A stretch of 53,119 nt of DNA from Longimicrobium sp. (GCF_036388275.1 NZ_DASVSF010000041.1:1-53119), one strand, 5' to 3'; counted from the first letter of the stretch, positions 7,401 to 15,587 are shown. Notes: generated by a model not told the origin, from the sequence alone. Numbers and translations are program-made.

Positions 7401-10334
7401 ATGAGCCTTTCGACGCTGCGTGTCCTCGGGGCCGCATTTTTTGGTGTGGTGCTGCTTTCCGCTTGTACGCAGGACACGGCGACTGCGCCCACCGCGCGCC
7501 TGGACGTCCAGGCGGCTGCCGCCACCGGCCTGGTCATCAACGAGGTGATGCCCAACCCCAACGCGGTGCTCGACGACTTCGGCGAATGGTTCGAGGTCTA
7601 CAACCCCGGCGCGGCGGACGTGGACCTGAAGGGATACACGCTGGCCTCGGCCAACGACGCGGCGTACGTGATCCCCGCCAGCGTGGTGGTTCCCGCGGGC
7701 GGGTTCGTGGTGCTGGCGCGCAGCGGCGACGTCACCAAGAACGGCGGCCTGAACGCCGCGCACGCCTACCGCTCCACCTTCACACTCGCCAACGGCACCA
7801 CCGACTGGCTGGCCCTGCGCGACGCCTCGGGCGCCTCGGTAGACTCGGTGGCCTGGGGCACGACGTCGCCTCCCACGGGTGCCACGCGCGGCGTGGTGAA
7901 CGCCGCCGCCGACAACGTGGTGATGAGCGGAAGCAACTGGGCCACGGCCACCAGCACGTACGGCCTGGGCGACAAGGGCACCCCCGGGGCGGTGAACGAC
8001 GGCTCCACCACCACCCCGCCGCCGCCGCCCCCCTCCACGGGCACCGGCGCCATCGTCATCAACGAGATCCTGGCCGACCCCAACGCCGTGCTCGACGACA
8101 AGGGCGAGTGGTTCGAGGTGGTCAACCGCACCGCGGCGCCCGTGAGCCTGCAGGGATGGAAGATCGTGTCGCGCGGCGACGCGGGCCACACCATCACCAC
8201 CGCCGTGACGGTGCCGGCCAACGGCTACCTGGTGCTGGGGCGCAACGCCGATTCCGTAACCAACGGCGGCGTGGCCGTGGGCCACGTCTTCGCCAACGTC
8301 AACCTGGGCAACAGCTCCGACCACCTGGTGCTCAAGGACGGCGCCGGCGCCACCGCCGACTCGGTGGACTGGGCCGTCACCGCCCCCCGCGGCGCCTCGC
8401 GCTCCGTGATCGACGCGGCGGCCGACAACACCGACGCCGGCGCGGGCACCAACTGGTTCACCTCGACGGCCTTCTTCGGCGCGGGGGGCGACAAGGGCAC
8501 GCCGGGCGCGGCCAACAGCTCCACCGGCGGCGGCGGCCAGCCGGGTGTGGTGGCTTCCATCAGCATCAGCATCAACACCCCGCGCTCGGTTCCGGCGGGC
8601 TACACCAAGCCGGCGTTCCCCACGGCGCGCGACGCCTTCAACACCGTCGTCTCGCCGCCCCCGGCGTACACGTGGACCACGTCGGACGCGTCCGTGGCCG
8701 TCGTCGACTCCATGGGCTACATCACCGGCGTCTCGGCCGGAACGGTGACCGTCACCGCGACGGCCCCCAACGGCGTGTCGGGCACGGCGCAGATCACCAT
8801 TCTCCCCGGCACCGCGCCCACCCCGGCCGTCTACCGCAACCACGTGGAGTTCGGCACCCCGGCGGCGGCCGGCGTGCTGCTGAGCAAGCCGCAGTTCGCC
8901 GCCTCGTACAGCGAAACGCGCGGCGGGCCCAACTGGGTGAGCTGGAACATCAACGCCACGCAGTTCGGCGCCGCGCCGCGCTGCGACTGCTTCAGCGCCG
9001 ACCAGACGCTGCCCACGGGCACCTACCGCGTGGTGGACTTCGACTACCGCAACGGCGGGTACGACCGCGGCCACATGGTGCAGTCCGAAAGCCGCACCAC
9101 CACGGACCAGGAGAACGCCAGCACCTTCCTGCTGACGAACATCCTTCCGCAGGCCGGTGAGAGCAACCAGGGCCCCTGGAGCAAGTTCGAGAACCACCTG
9201 AACGACCTGGCCCGCCAGCAGGGCAAGGAGATCTACGTCGTGGCCGGCGGCGAGTACTCGGCCAACCCGGTCACGCTCAAGGGCCAGGGCCGGGTGCAGA
9301 TCCCCGAGTGGACCTGGAAGGTGGCCGTGGTGATGGACGGCGGCGAGGGGCTGAACGACGTGCGCGGCACGGGCGACGTGCAGGTGCTGGCCATCCGCAT
9401 GCCCAACGACACGGCCGCCGCCCGCGGGACGCGCAACAACCCGTGGGAGATGTACGCCGTGACGGTGGACCAGATCGAGGCGCGCACCGGCTACGACCTG
9501 CTCGACAAGCTTCCGAACGCCATCGAGCGCATCGTCGAGGCCAACGACCGCGCCCCGGTGGCGGCCACGGACGGGCCGTACATCGGCATCGAGGGCTCGT
9601 CGGTGACGCTGGACGCCTCGGCCTCGACCGATCCGGATGGCGACGCGCTGACGTACGAGTGGAGCTTCGGCGACGGCGCCACCGGCACGGGCGCCCGCCC
9701 GGTGCACGTCTACACGGACAACGGCACCTACCCGGTGTCGGTGATCGTCAGCGACGAGTACGGCGCGGCCGACACGGCCACCACGGTGGTGACGGTGATG
9801 AACGCGGCGCCCACGGTGGCGGCGTTCGGCGGCGCGGCGCTGCTGCGCGGTGAGAGCTACACGGCGGCGGGCACCTTCGCCGATGCAGGCGACGACACCT
9901 TCACCGCCATCGTGGACTACGGCGACGGCTCGGGCGCGCGTGCGCTGGCGCTCGACGGCGGATCGTTCGCCCTCGCGCACCGCTACACGTCGGCCGGCAC
10001 CTACACCGTGACGGTGCGGGTGACCGACGACGACGGCGCCGAAGGCGTGCGGACCTCGACGGTGACGGTGCAGTCGCCGGAACAGGGCGCGGCCGCGCTG
10101 ATCAACGCGGTGCAGAACGCCAACCTGCAGCGCGGCGAAGAGGTTTCGCTGACCGCCAAGCTCCGCGCGGCACAGCAGTCCCTTGCCCGCGGCAACGACG
10201 GCGCCGCCGTCAACCAGCTGGGCGCGTTCATCAACGAGCTGGAAGCGGCGCAGCGCACGGGCCGCATCTCGGGCGACGACGCGGCGCGCTTCTCGGCCGA
10301 GGCGCAGCGGATCATCCGCAGCATCGAAGGCTGA
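7401..10334 (+). CDS. Large lipoprotein DNA/RNA non-specific endonuclease with two lamin-tail domains
   Basis: A 977-residue secreted lipoprotein. A signal peptide ends in the lipobox LLSAC (Cys22). Two lamin-tail domains follow (about 40-165 and 215-335; each starts VINEV/VINEI and contains GEWFEV), separated by a Pro/Thr linker (TPPPPPPSTG). Next come a bacterial Ig-like domain (about 386-470, ending GTVTVTATAPNG), a NucA/endonuclease-G-type nuclease domain (about 480-715), two PKD domains (about 715-800 and 800-892) and a helical C-terminus like the FIMAH domain. Nuclease motifs are DRGHM (555-559, catalytic His558) and ENASTFLLTNILPQ with the metal-binding Asn. It likely degrades extracellular DNA and RNA at the cell surface for nutrients, competition or biofilm remodelling. 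ATG 7401 was chosen because it begins the signal peptide. A NuiA inhibitor gene precedes it and a terminator follows. Confidence 0.92.
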   Translation: MSLSTLRVLGAAFFGVVLLSACTQDTATAPTARLDVQAAAATGLVINEVMPNPNAVLDDFGEWFEVYNPGAADVDLKGYTLASANDAAYVIPASVVVPAGGFVVLARSGDVTKNGGLNAAHAYRSTFTLANGTTDWLALRDASGASVDSVAWGTTSPPTGATRGVVNAAADNVVMSGSNWATATSTYGLGDKGTPGAVNDGSTTTPPPPPPSTGTGAIVINEILADPNAVLDDKGEWFEVVNRTAAPVSLQGWKIVSRGDAGHTITTAVTVPANGYLVLGRNADSVTNGGVAVGHVFANVNLGNSSDHLVLKDGAGATADSVDWAVTAPRGASRSVIDAAADNTDAGAGTNWFTSTAFFGAGGDKGTPGAANSSTGGGGQPGVVASISISINTPRSVPAGYTKPAFPTARDAFNTVVSPPPAYTWTTSDASVAVVDSMGYITGVSAGTVTVTATAPNGVSGTAQITILPGTAPTPAVYRNHVEFGTPAAAGVLLSKPQFAASYSETRGGPNWVSWNINATQFGAAPRCDCFSADQTLPTGTYRVVDFDYRNGGYDRGHMVQSESRTTTDQENASTFLLTNILPQAGESNQGPWSKFENHLNDLARQQGKEIYVVAGGEYSANPVTLKGQGRVQIPEWTWKVAVVMDGGEGLNDVRGTGDVQVLAIRMPNDTAAARGTRNNPWEMYAVTVDQIEARTGYDLLDKLPNAIERIVEANDRAPVAATDGPYIGIEGSSVTLDASASTDPDGDALTYEWSFGDGATGTGARPVHVYTDNGTYPVSVIVSDEYGAADTATTVVTVMNAAPTVAAFGGAALLRGESYTAAGTFADAGDDTFTAIVDYGDGSGARALALDGGSFALAHRYTSAGTYTVTVRVTDDDGAEGVRTSTVTVQSPEQGAAALINAVQNANLQRGEEVSLTAKLRAAQQSLARGNDGAAVNQLGAFINELEAAQRTGRISGDDAARFSAEAQRIIRSIEG

Positions 10335-10370
10335 GATCCGCCGCCGGGCCTTGCGCCCGGCACGCAGGAC

Positions 10371-10406
10371 GGGGCCGCTTCTCCACGTGAGGAGCGGCCC
10401 CGTTTT
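10371..10406 (+). terminator. Terminator of the secreted nuclease gene
   Basis: GGGGCCGCTTCTC (10371-10383), loop CACGT, GAGGAGCGGCCCC (10389-10401), then GTTTT. It is a 13-bp stem with one G-U pair, 36 bases after the stop. Confidence 0.85.
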
Positions 10407-10494
10407 GCATCCGCCGGTTTCTGCGATCCGAAGCCGCGCGGAGGGCGTGCACGGCGTAAACATTGTCCCGTTGGGGCGAGCCGGAAAGCGCCTC

Positions 10495-10523
10495 TTGTTA
10501 ACGGCGCGCGAGGGCGATAGACT
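10495..10523 (+). promoter_or_regulatory. Promoter of the small HTH-like gene
   Basis: TTGTTA (10495-10500), a 17-bp spacer and TAGACT (10518-10523), about 75 bp before the ATG at 10598. An AT-rich segment with a TGTACA palindrome follows at 10530-10535 and might bind a regulator; this is speculative. Confidence 0.5.
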
Positions 10524-10597
10524 ATCCAGTGTACAAAGACTAGAGATAAACGGTTTGGACGGCGGCTACAGGGCCGCGGTCCCGGGCAGGGTGGCGA

Positions 10598-10978
10598 ATG
10601 ACGCCGCCTGATCCCCGGCGGGTGCCCATCGAGGCCATCCGCGAGGCGGCGCGCCGCGCCGTCTCCGAACAGTCGCTGCGTGCCGTGGCGCGGGCGATCC
10701 CGATGAGCCCCATGGGCTTGCAGCACTTCATCAACGGGACGTCGCCCTACCGAAGCACGCTGCGCAAGCTCACCGCGTGGTACGTGAACCGGGGCGCCAG
10801 CCGGGGAGAGTTCTCGGAAGACACGGTGCTGGCCGCGCTGGCCATTCTGCTGGACGGGCTTCCCGACGAGCAGCAGCCGACCGCACGCGCCGAGCTTCTG
10901 GACCGCATCGCGGTGCTTTACGAGGGCGCCGGCACCGAGGTGCCCGCCTGGCTGAAGCGCCTGCGCCGGGACGGCTGA
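10598..10978 (+). CDS. Small HTH-like protein, unrecognised
   Basis: A 126-residue soluble protein. Residues about 25-60 (SLRAVARAIPMSPMGLQHFI and the following NGTSPYRSTLRKLTAWY) look like an XRE/lambda-repressor-type helix-turn-helix, in which a conserved Ala and Gly surround the turn. The second half is helical and acidic, with a Leu-rich stretch (VLAALAILLDGLPDEQQ) that may mediate dimerisation, then a Pro/Trp-containing end. No enzymatic motif is seen. It could be a transcription regulator or a phage-type repressor remnant. The gene has its own promoter (10495-10523) and a strong bidirectional terminator (10997-11033), so it is monocistronic. The HTH assignment is from residue pattern only. 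Confidence 0.6.
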   Translation: MTPPDPRRVPIEAIREAARRAVSEQSLRAVARAIPMSPMGLQHFINGTSPYRSTLRKLTAWYVNRGASRGEFSEDTVLAALAILLDGLPDEQQPTARAELLDRIAVLYEGAGTEVPAWLKRLRRDG

Positions 10979-10996
10979 GGCGCTGTGATTGCATCA

Positions 10997-11033
10997 AAAG
11001 GGCGCCGGGGACCAGGGGTCTCCGGCGCCCTTT
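10997..11033. terminator. Strong bidirectional terminator
   Basis: AAAGGGCGCCGGGGACC (10997-11013), loop AGG and GGTCTCCGGCGCCCTTT (11017-11033) form a 17-bp stem with one G-U pair. It is flanked by A and T runs, so it can work on both strands. It ends the HTH-like gene. Confidence 0.85.
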
Positions 11034-11063
11034 CGTGCGTCTTCAAGAAAACAAAGAAGGCCT

Positions 11064-11149
11064 CACGCAGAGGCGCAGAGCCGCAGAGAGAGGAACCGAG
11101 AGAACTCCGCGTCCTCTCGGCGCCTCTGCGGCTCTGCGCGTGCTTTTTT
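11064..11149 (+). repeat. Imperfect inverted repeat of the GCAGAG/CTCTGC type with a T6 tail
   Basis: GCGCAGAGCCGCAGAG (11073-11088) is perfectly complementary to CTCTGCGGCTCTGCGC (11124-11139), followed by GTGCTTTTTT. A partial extra arm (CACGCAGAG) precedes it. Such GCAGAGGC-type repeats are scattered in many genomes. It also sits just after the stop of the convergent transsulfuration gene and may separate the two transcripts. Confidence 0.7.
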
Positions 11150-11151
11150 GT

Positions 11152-12339
11152 TCAGTCGGCCGCTTCGCGCTCGGTCTCCCCGGCGTCAGCCGCGCGCAGG
11201 GCCTGGTCGAAGTCGGCGATCAGGTCCGCGGCGTCCTCGATACCCAGGGAGATGCGGACGAAGCCGTCGGGTATGCCGTTCGCAGCGCGCTCCGCGGGCG
11301 TCATCGCCGCGTGCGACGTGTGGCGCGGCTCCGACACCAGCGTCTCTACCCCGCCCAGGCTGGGCGCCAGCTTCGCCAGCTGCAGCGCGCGGACGAACCG
11401 CGTCGCCGCCGGCCCGCCGCCCCGTAGCTCGATCCCCAGCATCGCGCCGAACCCGTCCAGGATGCGCGCCGCCGTCTCGTGGTCCGTGTGCGAGGGCAGG
11501 GAGGGGTGAATGACGCGGGCGATCTCGAGCCGCTCCTGCGCCCAGCGGGCGATCTCCGCGCCGTTGCGGTTGTGCCGCTCCATCCTCACCGACAACGTCT
11601 TGATCCCGCGCTCCAGCAGCCACGCCGCGTGCGGGTCCAGCACGGGCCCCCACACGCGCGCCCGCTTGCGCGCCTCGCCAATGCGCGCGGCGCTGCCCAC
11701 CAGCACGCCCGCCGTCACGTCGCTGTGGCCGCCCAGGTACTTGGTGGCGCTGTGCATCACCAGGTCCGCCCCGTGCTCCAGCGGGCGGAAGTTGAGGGGC
11801 GACGTGAAGGTGCTGTCGATCACCAGCGCCGCCCCGTGCGCCTGCGCCGCCCGGGCGACCGTGGCCACGTCCAGCACGCGCAGAATGGGGTTGGATACCG
11901 ACTCGCCCAGCACCACGCGCGTCTCGGGACGCAGCGCCTCCGTCCACTCCGGGGAGAACAGGTCCACGTAGGTGGTCTGGATGCCCAGCCGCGACAGCTC
12001 GGTGGAAAGCAGCGCGCGGGTGCCGCCGTAGATGGCGTCCGTAGCCACGACGTGGTCGCCCGCCTGCAGCAGGGAAAGGAGCGCGCAGGCCATGGCCGCC
12101 ATCCCGCTGCCCACCGCGAGGGCGTCGTCGCCGCCGTCCAGGGCGGCCAGGCGGGCCTCCAGCACCTGGTGGTTGGGGCCGTTGCCGTAGCGCGTGTACA
12201 GCAGGTCGCCCCGGCCCTCCGCGTCCATGTAGAACGTGGTGCTGGTGACGATGGGGTTCACCACCGGCGCGTTGGGGCGCGGCGCGGGGTCGCCCGCGTG
12301 GATGGCCTGGGTACCGGGGCCGGCCGGGTGCGGCATCAT
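11152..12339 (-). CDS. Transsulfuration PLP enzyme (cystathionine gamma-synthase / gamma-lyase family)
   Basis: A 395-residue PLP-dependent enzyme of the Cys/Met metabolism family. It has the N-terminal HAGDPAPRPNAPVVNPIVTS segment, the RYGNGPNHQVLEARLAALDG block, a cofactor-contacting SGMAAM motif, and the Schiff-base lysine K200 in SATKYLGGHSD. The C-terminal SLGGVETLVSEP and RISLGIED motifs complete the fold. Members make or break cystathionine or split methionine, and sequence alone does not decide which. The start at 12339 overlaps the stop of the upstream STAS-like gene (ATGATG containing TGA), indicating translational coupling. It is the last gene of a minus-strand run: STAS/HATPase, cyclophilin, STAS-like, this enzyme. 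That grouping is odd for a metabolic gene. Confidence 0.92.
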   Translation of the reverse strand: MMPHPAGPGTQAIHAGDPAPRPNAPVVNPIVTSTTFYMDAEGRGDLLYTRYGNGPNHQVLEARLAALDGGDDALAVGSGMAAMACALLSLLQAGDHVVATDAIYGGTRALLSTELSRLGIQTTYVDLFSPEWTEALRPETRVVLGESVSNPILRVLDVATVARAAQAHGAALVIDSTFTSPLNFRPLEHGADLVMHSATKYLGGHSDVTAGVLVGSAARIGEARKRARVWGPVLDPHAAWLLERGIKTLSVRMERHNRNGAEIARWAQERLEIARVIHPSLPSHTDHETAARILDGFGAMLGIELRGGGPAATRFVRALQLAKLAPSLGGVETLVSEPRHTSHAAMTPAERAANGIPDGFVRISLGIEDAADLIADFDQALRAADAGETEREAAD

Positions 12340-12932
12340 CCCTCCTGCACGACGAAGGCGGACAACGGCGAGATGGTGCCGTCCACGTGCACGGCAGCCA
12401 CCCGCTTCAGATAGAGGTGCGCCAGCGCGGCGGTCACCGCCTCGCGGGCCACGCCGGTGTCGTCGGCCAGGTCGGCGCGGCTGGCGCGGCCGCGGCGCAC
12501 CAGGGCGTCCCACACCGCGCGCTGCGTGGCATCGGCTTCGCCCAGCAGCGCCACGTCGCCCTCGTCCTGGATGGCCACCAGGAGCAGGCCGTGGCGCTCC
12601 AGCACGGCCTCGATGGCCTCGACGTGGTGCTCCTGCACGTTGCGGACGACGAAGAACGCCTCGCCCGGGCGCTCGTCGCCCAGGTAGCGCAGCAGCAGCT
12701 TCGCGACGATCTCGTCGGCGCAGGAATAGTCCAGCACCCGGACCTGCGAAAAGTCCAGGATCGACAAGGTGACCTCGCGGTCCTCCATCTCGGCGAGCTG
12801 GCTCTCGACCCCGGTGCGGATGGCCCGCCCCGTGGGGCGGGTCACCAGGTTGCTGAAGAGCGAAGTCACCGAGCGGCGGGCAGCGCGGTACAGGTCGATG
12901 GGAAGCGGAGCGATCCTGCGCCCTTGAAGCAT
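12336..12932 (-). CDS. STAS-like domain protein with a C-terminal winged-helix-like segment
   Basis: A 198-residue soluble protein. About residues 50-120 match the STAS-like (DUF4325-type) pattern: LSILDFSQVRVLDYSCADEI and VAKLLLRYL, where the Asp/Ser region corresponds to the phospho-acceptor area of anti-sigma antagonists. About residues 130-198 look like a winged helix (QRAVWDALVRRGRASRADLA, then an Ala-rich recognition helix and LYLKRVAAVHVDG). It lies 5 bases after the cyclophilin stop and overlaps the transsulfuration gene by 4 bases. The operon also encodes a HATPase/STAS protein (13454-14398), the usual kinase or anti-sigma partner of STAS modules, so a partner-switching role with a DNA-binding output is the favoured idea. 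No member of a sigma-factor family is encoded here. Confidence 0.72.
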   Translation of the reverse strand: MLQGRRIAPLPIDLYRAARRSVTSLFSNLVTRPTGRAIRTGVESQLAEMEDREVTLSILDFSQVRVLDYSCADEIVAKLLLRYLGDERPGEAFFVVRNVQEHHVEAIEAVLERHGLLLVAIQDEGDVALLGEADATQRAVWDALVRRGRASRADLADDTGVAREAVTAALAHLYLKRVAAVHVDGTISPLSAFVVQEG

Positions 12933-12937
12933 GGCCG

Positions 12938-13414
12938 TCAGGCCGCGGCGCCGTCGCTGACGGTCACCGTCTCCATCTTGTCACCCTTGGCGAGCTGAAA
13001 GATCACGTCCAGCCCCTCGGTGACCTTGCCGAACACCGTGTGCACGCCGTTCAGGTGACGCGTGTTCTGCTCGCTGAGCACGATGAAGAACTGGCTGCCG
13101 CCGGTGTCCTTGCCGGCGTGGGCCATCGACAGGGCGCCCACCTCGTGGCGGTGCGGATTGCCCTGGGTTTCGCACTTGATGTTGTAGCCCGGGCCGCCGG
13201 TGCCCACGCGCGGGTTGTTCACGCCGCCCGCTTCCTTGGTGATGGGGTCGCCGCCCTGCACCACGAAGTCGGGGATCACGCGGTGGAAGATGATGCCGTC
13301 GTAGTAGCCGTCCTTCACCAGCTTGGTGAAGTTCTGCACGGTGCCGGGCGCCTCGTTGGCGTACAGCTCGGCGGTGAAGGTGCCCTTGTTGGTCTGGAAC
13401 GTAACGGTGCTCAT
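12938..13414 (-). CDS. ppiB: Cyclophilin-type peptidyl-prolyl cis-trans isomerase
   Basis: A 158-residue single-domain cyclophilin that speeds proline isomerisation during folding. Active-site signatures are visible: DGIIFHRVIPDFVVQGGDP (catalytic Arg in FHRVI) and the GSQFFIVL segment, with HLNGVHTVFGKV near the end. There is no signal peptide, so it is cytoplasmic, like PpiB. Length is normal (about 150-165). It sits inside the STAS/HATPase operon: 39 bases (containing octamer repeats) after the upstream gene and 5 bases before the next. Presence in such an operon may simply reflect co-transcription. Confidence 0.95.
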   Translation of the reverse strand: MSTVTFQTNKGTFTAELYANEAPGTVQNFTKLVKDGYYDGIIFHRVIPDFVVQGGDPITKEAGGVNNPRVGTGGPGYNIKCETQGNPHRHEVGALSMAHAGKDTGGSQFFIVLSEQNTRHLNGVHTVFGKVTEGLDVIFQLAKGDKMETVTVSDGAAA

Positions 13415-13450
13415 GAGAGTGCGTGAGTTCGGGAGTGCGTAAGTGCGTCG
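13415..13450 (-). repeat. AGTGCGTG octamer array between the STAS/HATPase and cyclophilin genes
   Basis: GAGAGTGCGTGAGTTCGGGAGTGCGTAAGTGCGT in two parts fills the 39-base gap between the two minus-strand genes. The unit is a degenerate AGTGCGTR octamer, also found at 14474-14506, 17318-17356 and 43044-43098. Confidence 0.65.
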
Positions 13451-13453
13451 CGC

Positions 13454-14398
13454 CTAGCGGCGGACGGGTCCAGGTCTGGCTGCTGGGCGCGCCGCGGGTT
13501 CCGCGGGAGGCGCTGGCGGCTTGGCCGGAAGGACGATCAGGATCTGCGAGCCGGGAAAGTCGGCCAGCTCCGTGGCCATGGGCGGCGAATCGTCCCAGTC
13601 CGGCACGTCGGAGATGCGCGCCGTGCCGCTGCGGATGGCGATCTTGCCGCCCCACCGGCCCACCTTCTTGCGGATCTGCTTGAGGCCCTGCCCACGTCCC
13701 GGGTCGCGAAAGCGCGTGACGCCGTGGATGAACGCCGCCTCCAGCGCGGTGGCGTCGCCCCAGCGGTCGCCGAAGCGGCTGCTGTGCTCGCGCTCCAGCG
13801 ATCCCCGGAAGCCGGTGCCCAGGTCCATCACCGCGATCACCACCACGCGCTTGTCGATGCGGCGCCAGCGGCGGTACGTCTGGATGCCCACCCACCCCGG
13901 CGCGCCGGCGTGCTCGATGATGTTCTGCGAAACCTCGCTCAGCAGCATGCTGAAGGCGATGGCGTCGGCGCGCGAGTAGCCCAGCTGCTCCGAAAGAAGG
14001 GTGCTGATCCGGTGCTCGTTCAGCGCCTCGATCACCCCGTGCACGTCCTCGTGCGTGTCGATCACGGTGATGGGAAGCAGCACGCTGGAGCCGTCGTTGG
14101 CCCGCGGGCGCGGTGCATCCACCATCTCGAACGCCGCGTCGGCCGCTGCCACGAACCCCATCCGCGTGAAGTAGCTTCCCACCTCGGGCGACTGGGGAAA
14201 GTGGAGGATGGGCTTCACCCCGTCGCGCGTAAAGTGCTGCCCCAGCGCCAGCAGCCCCACCATGCCGTACGGATCGGCGAAGCGCAGGTGGCGCCCGTCG
14301 AACAGCAGGCGCGCGTCGCCGCCCTCGGCCGCGCTCGCGATCATCTGGTCGAAGGCGTCGCTGTCCAGCGTGGGAGGTACGGCGATGACGTGCGTCAT
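13454..14398 (-). CDS. STAS-like/HATPase regulatory protein
   Basis: A 314-residue soluble protein. The N-terminal ~95 residues (TLDSDAFDQMIASAAEG and LLFDGRHLRFADPYGMVGLL) look like a STAS-type fold. Residues about 130-270 form a GHKL ATPase domain: LLSEVSQNIIEHAG (N-box), VIAVMDLGTGFRGSL (G1-like) and GRGQGLKQIRKKVGRWGGKI (G2-like). The C-terminus is a Pro/Ala-rich tail. This resembles RsbW/SpoIIAB-type anti-sigma kinases fused to a STAS-like partner. ATG 14398 was preferred over an upstream start 14 codons earlier. It heads the minus-strand run that also encodes cyclophilin, a STAS-like/winged-helix protein and the transsulfuration enzyme. A partner-switching signalling role is inferred; the input and target are unknown. 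Confidence 0.78.
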   Translation of the reverse strand: MTHVIAVPPTLDSDAFDQMIASAAEGGDARLLFDGRHLRFADPYGMVGLLALGQHFTRDGVKPILHFPQSPEVGSYFTRMGFVAAADAAFEMVDAPRPRANDGSSVLLPITVIDTHEDVHGVIEALNEHRISTLLSEQLGYSRADAIAFSMLLSEVSQNIIEHAGAPGWVGIQTYRRWRRIDKRVVVIAVMDLGTGFRGSLEREHSSRFGDRWGDATALEAAFIHGVTRFRDPGRGQGLKQIRKKVGRWGGKIAIRSGTARISDVPDWDDSPPMATELADFPGSQILIVLPAKPPAPPAEPAARPAARPGPVRR

Positions 14399-14473
14399 TG
14401 TGCGGAGCGGGGGGGCGTGATCATGCCCGCAAGTTAGCACCGGGGCACGGCGGGTGAAAGTGCGCGGACGGGG

Positions 14474-14506
14474 AAGTGCGTTGGTGCGTGAGTGCGTTAG
14501 TGCGGA
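14474..14506 (-). repeat. AGTGCGTG octamer array
   Basis: GAAGTGCGTTGGTGCGTGAG, then TGCGTTAGTGCGG: four degenerate octamers between the start of the STAS/HATPase gene and the htpX terminator. Confidence 0.65.
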
Positions 14507-14512
14507 AAAGAA

Positions 14513-14546
14513 AATCGACGCGCTCTCCGGGAAGAGCGCGTCGATT
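14513..14546 (-). terminator. Terminator of htpX
   Basis: On the minus strand, AATCGACGCGCTCT, loop TCCCGG and AGAGCGCGTCGATT form a 14-bp perfect stem, then TTCTTTT. It lies 18 bases after the htpX stop. Confidence 0.88.
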
Positions 14547-14564
14547 CCGTTCCTGCTTCCAGCG

Positions 14565-15404
14565 TCAGGCGGCGAGGCGCATCCCCGTAGCCAGCTCCGA
14601 GAGGCGGGCGACGCGCTCCTCGGTGGGCGGGTGGGTGCTGAACAGCTTTCCGATCCCCCCGCCGCGAAGCGGGTTCACCTGCGCCAGCGGGGCCACCGCG
14701 GGGCTGACGTGCATCGGCACGTGCCGCGCGCCCGCCTCCAGGCGCTGCAGGGCGCTGGCCAGCGACAGGGGACGGCCGCAGATCTCGGCGCCCACTGCGT
14801 CGGCCTTGAACTCGCGCTGGCGACTGATGGCGAACTGGATGATCATCGCCGCGATGGGCGCCAGGATCGCCAGCAGGATGGCCGCGAACGGATTGCTATC
14901 CTCGTCGCCCCCGCCGAAGAACAGCCCGAACTGCGCCAGGTTGCTGATGGCGCCGGCCATAGTGGCCGTCACCGTCTGCAAGAGCATGTCGCGGTTCTTG
15001 ATGTGCGCCAGCTCGTGCGCCACCACGCCCTCCAGCTCGTCGCGCGTCACCAGCTTCATCAGCCCCTCGGTCACGCAGACCACCGCGTTTTCCGGGTTTC
15101 GTCCCGTGGCGAAGGCGTTCGGCTGCGCGTGCGGGGCGATGGCCACCGTGGGCATGGGCAGCCCGGCGCGCTGCCGAAGCCGGTCGACCATCGCGTACAG
15201 CTCGGGCGCCTCGCGCTCGGTGACCACCTGCGCGCCGTACATGCGCAGAACCATCGACGCCGAGCCCCAGTACATCACCACGTTCATCAGCCCGGCGAAC
15301 GCCAGCGCCATCAGCATCCCGGCCTGGCCGCCGATCATGGCTCCCACCGCGCCGAACAGCGCCGTCAGGCCGGCCATCAGCGCGAAGACCTTGATGTTGT
15401 TCAT
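14565..15404 (-). CDS. htpX: Membrane zinc protease HtpX
   Basis: A 279-residue M48-family metalloprotease of the inner membrane that degrades misfolded membrane proteins. Two hydrophobic segments lie in the first ~50 residues and two more near 150-190. The HEXXH zinc site is H130-E131-L-A-H134, with the third ligand Glu in FAISRQREFKADAVG. PHAQPNAFATGR before the active site is also typical. Length fits (about 280-295). The ATG at 15404 has a GGGAGA ribosome-binding site about 12 bases away. A 39-residue membrane ORF lies 63 bases upstream on the same strand and may be co-transcribed. A strong terminator follows at 14513-14546. Confidence 0.95.
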   Translation of the reverse strand: MNNIKVFALMAGLTALFGAVGAMIGGQAGMLMALAFAGLMNVVMYWGSASMVLRMYGAQVVTEREAPELYAMVDRLRQRAGLPMPTVAIAPHAQPNAFATGRNPENAVVCVTEGLMKLVTRDELEGVVAHELAHIKNRDMLLQTVTATMAGAISNLAQFGLFFGGGDEDSNPFAAILLAILAPIAAMIIQFAISRQREFKADAVGAEICGRPLSLASALQRLEAGARHVPMHVSPAVAPLAQVNPLRGGGIGKLFSTHPPTEERVARLSELATGMRLAA

Positions 15405-15467
15405 CTTTCGTCGTCGTCTCCCTGGTTCAACATGGGCCCGGGCACATGCCCGGACCCGCCACTCACC

Positions 15468-15587
15468 TCAGCGCGGGCGCCTGGCCCGCACGGGCACGGG
15501 CACCAGCCGCGGCTGCCGGTCGCGGCACCGCATCAGCGCGGCCCCCGCCAGCCCTACCAGCGTCGTCCAGATCACGTACGCAACCAT
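15468..15587 (-). CDS. 39-residue membrane micro-ORF upstream of htpX
   Basis: The frame begins MVAYVIWTTLVGLAGAALMR, continues with a basic stretch (CRDRQPRLVPVPVRARRPR) and ends in TGA. One hydrophobic segment (residues 2-19) followed by many Arg residues predicts a single membrane pass with a cytoplasmic tail. GGGAGAAAG stands about eight bases before the ATG. It lies 63 bases before htpX on the same strand and 24 bases after a terminator-like hairpin (15612-15663). It could be an adaptor or regulator of HtpX, a small stress peptide or a leader peptide. Homologues are not known to me; support is the binding site, the clean membrane segment and the position. Confidence 0.5.
   Translation of the reverse strand: MVAYVIWTTLVGLAGAALMRCRDRQPRLVPVPVRARRPR

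Noticed and set aside
7332..10463. Very long minus-strand frame opposite the nuclease gene
   Set aside because: His/Arg/Val-rich low-complexity translation, a usual shadow of high-GC coding sequence.
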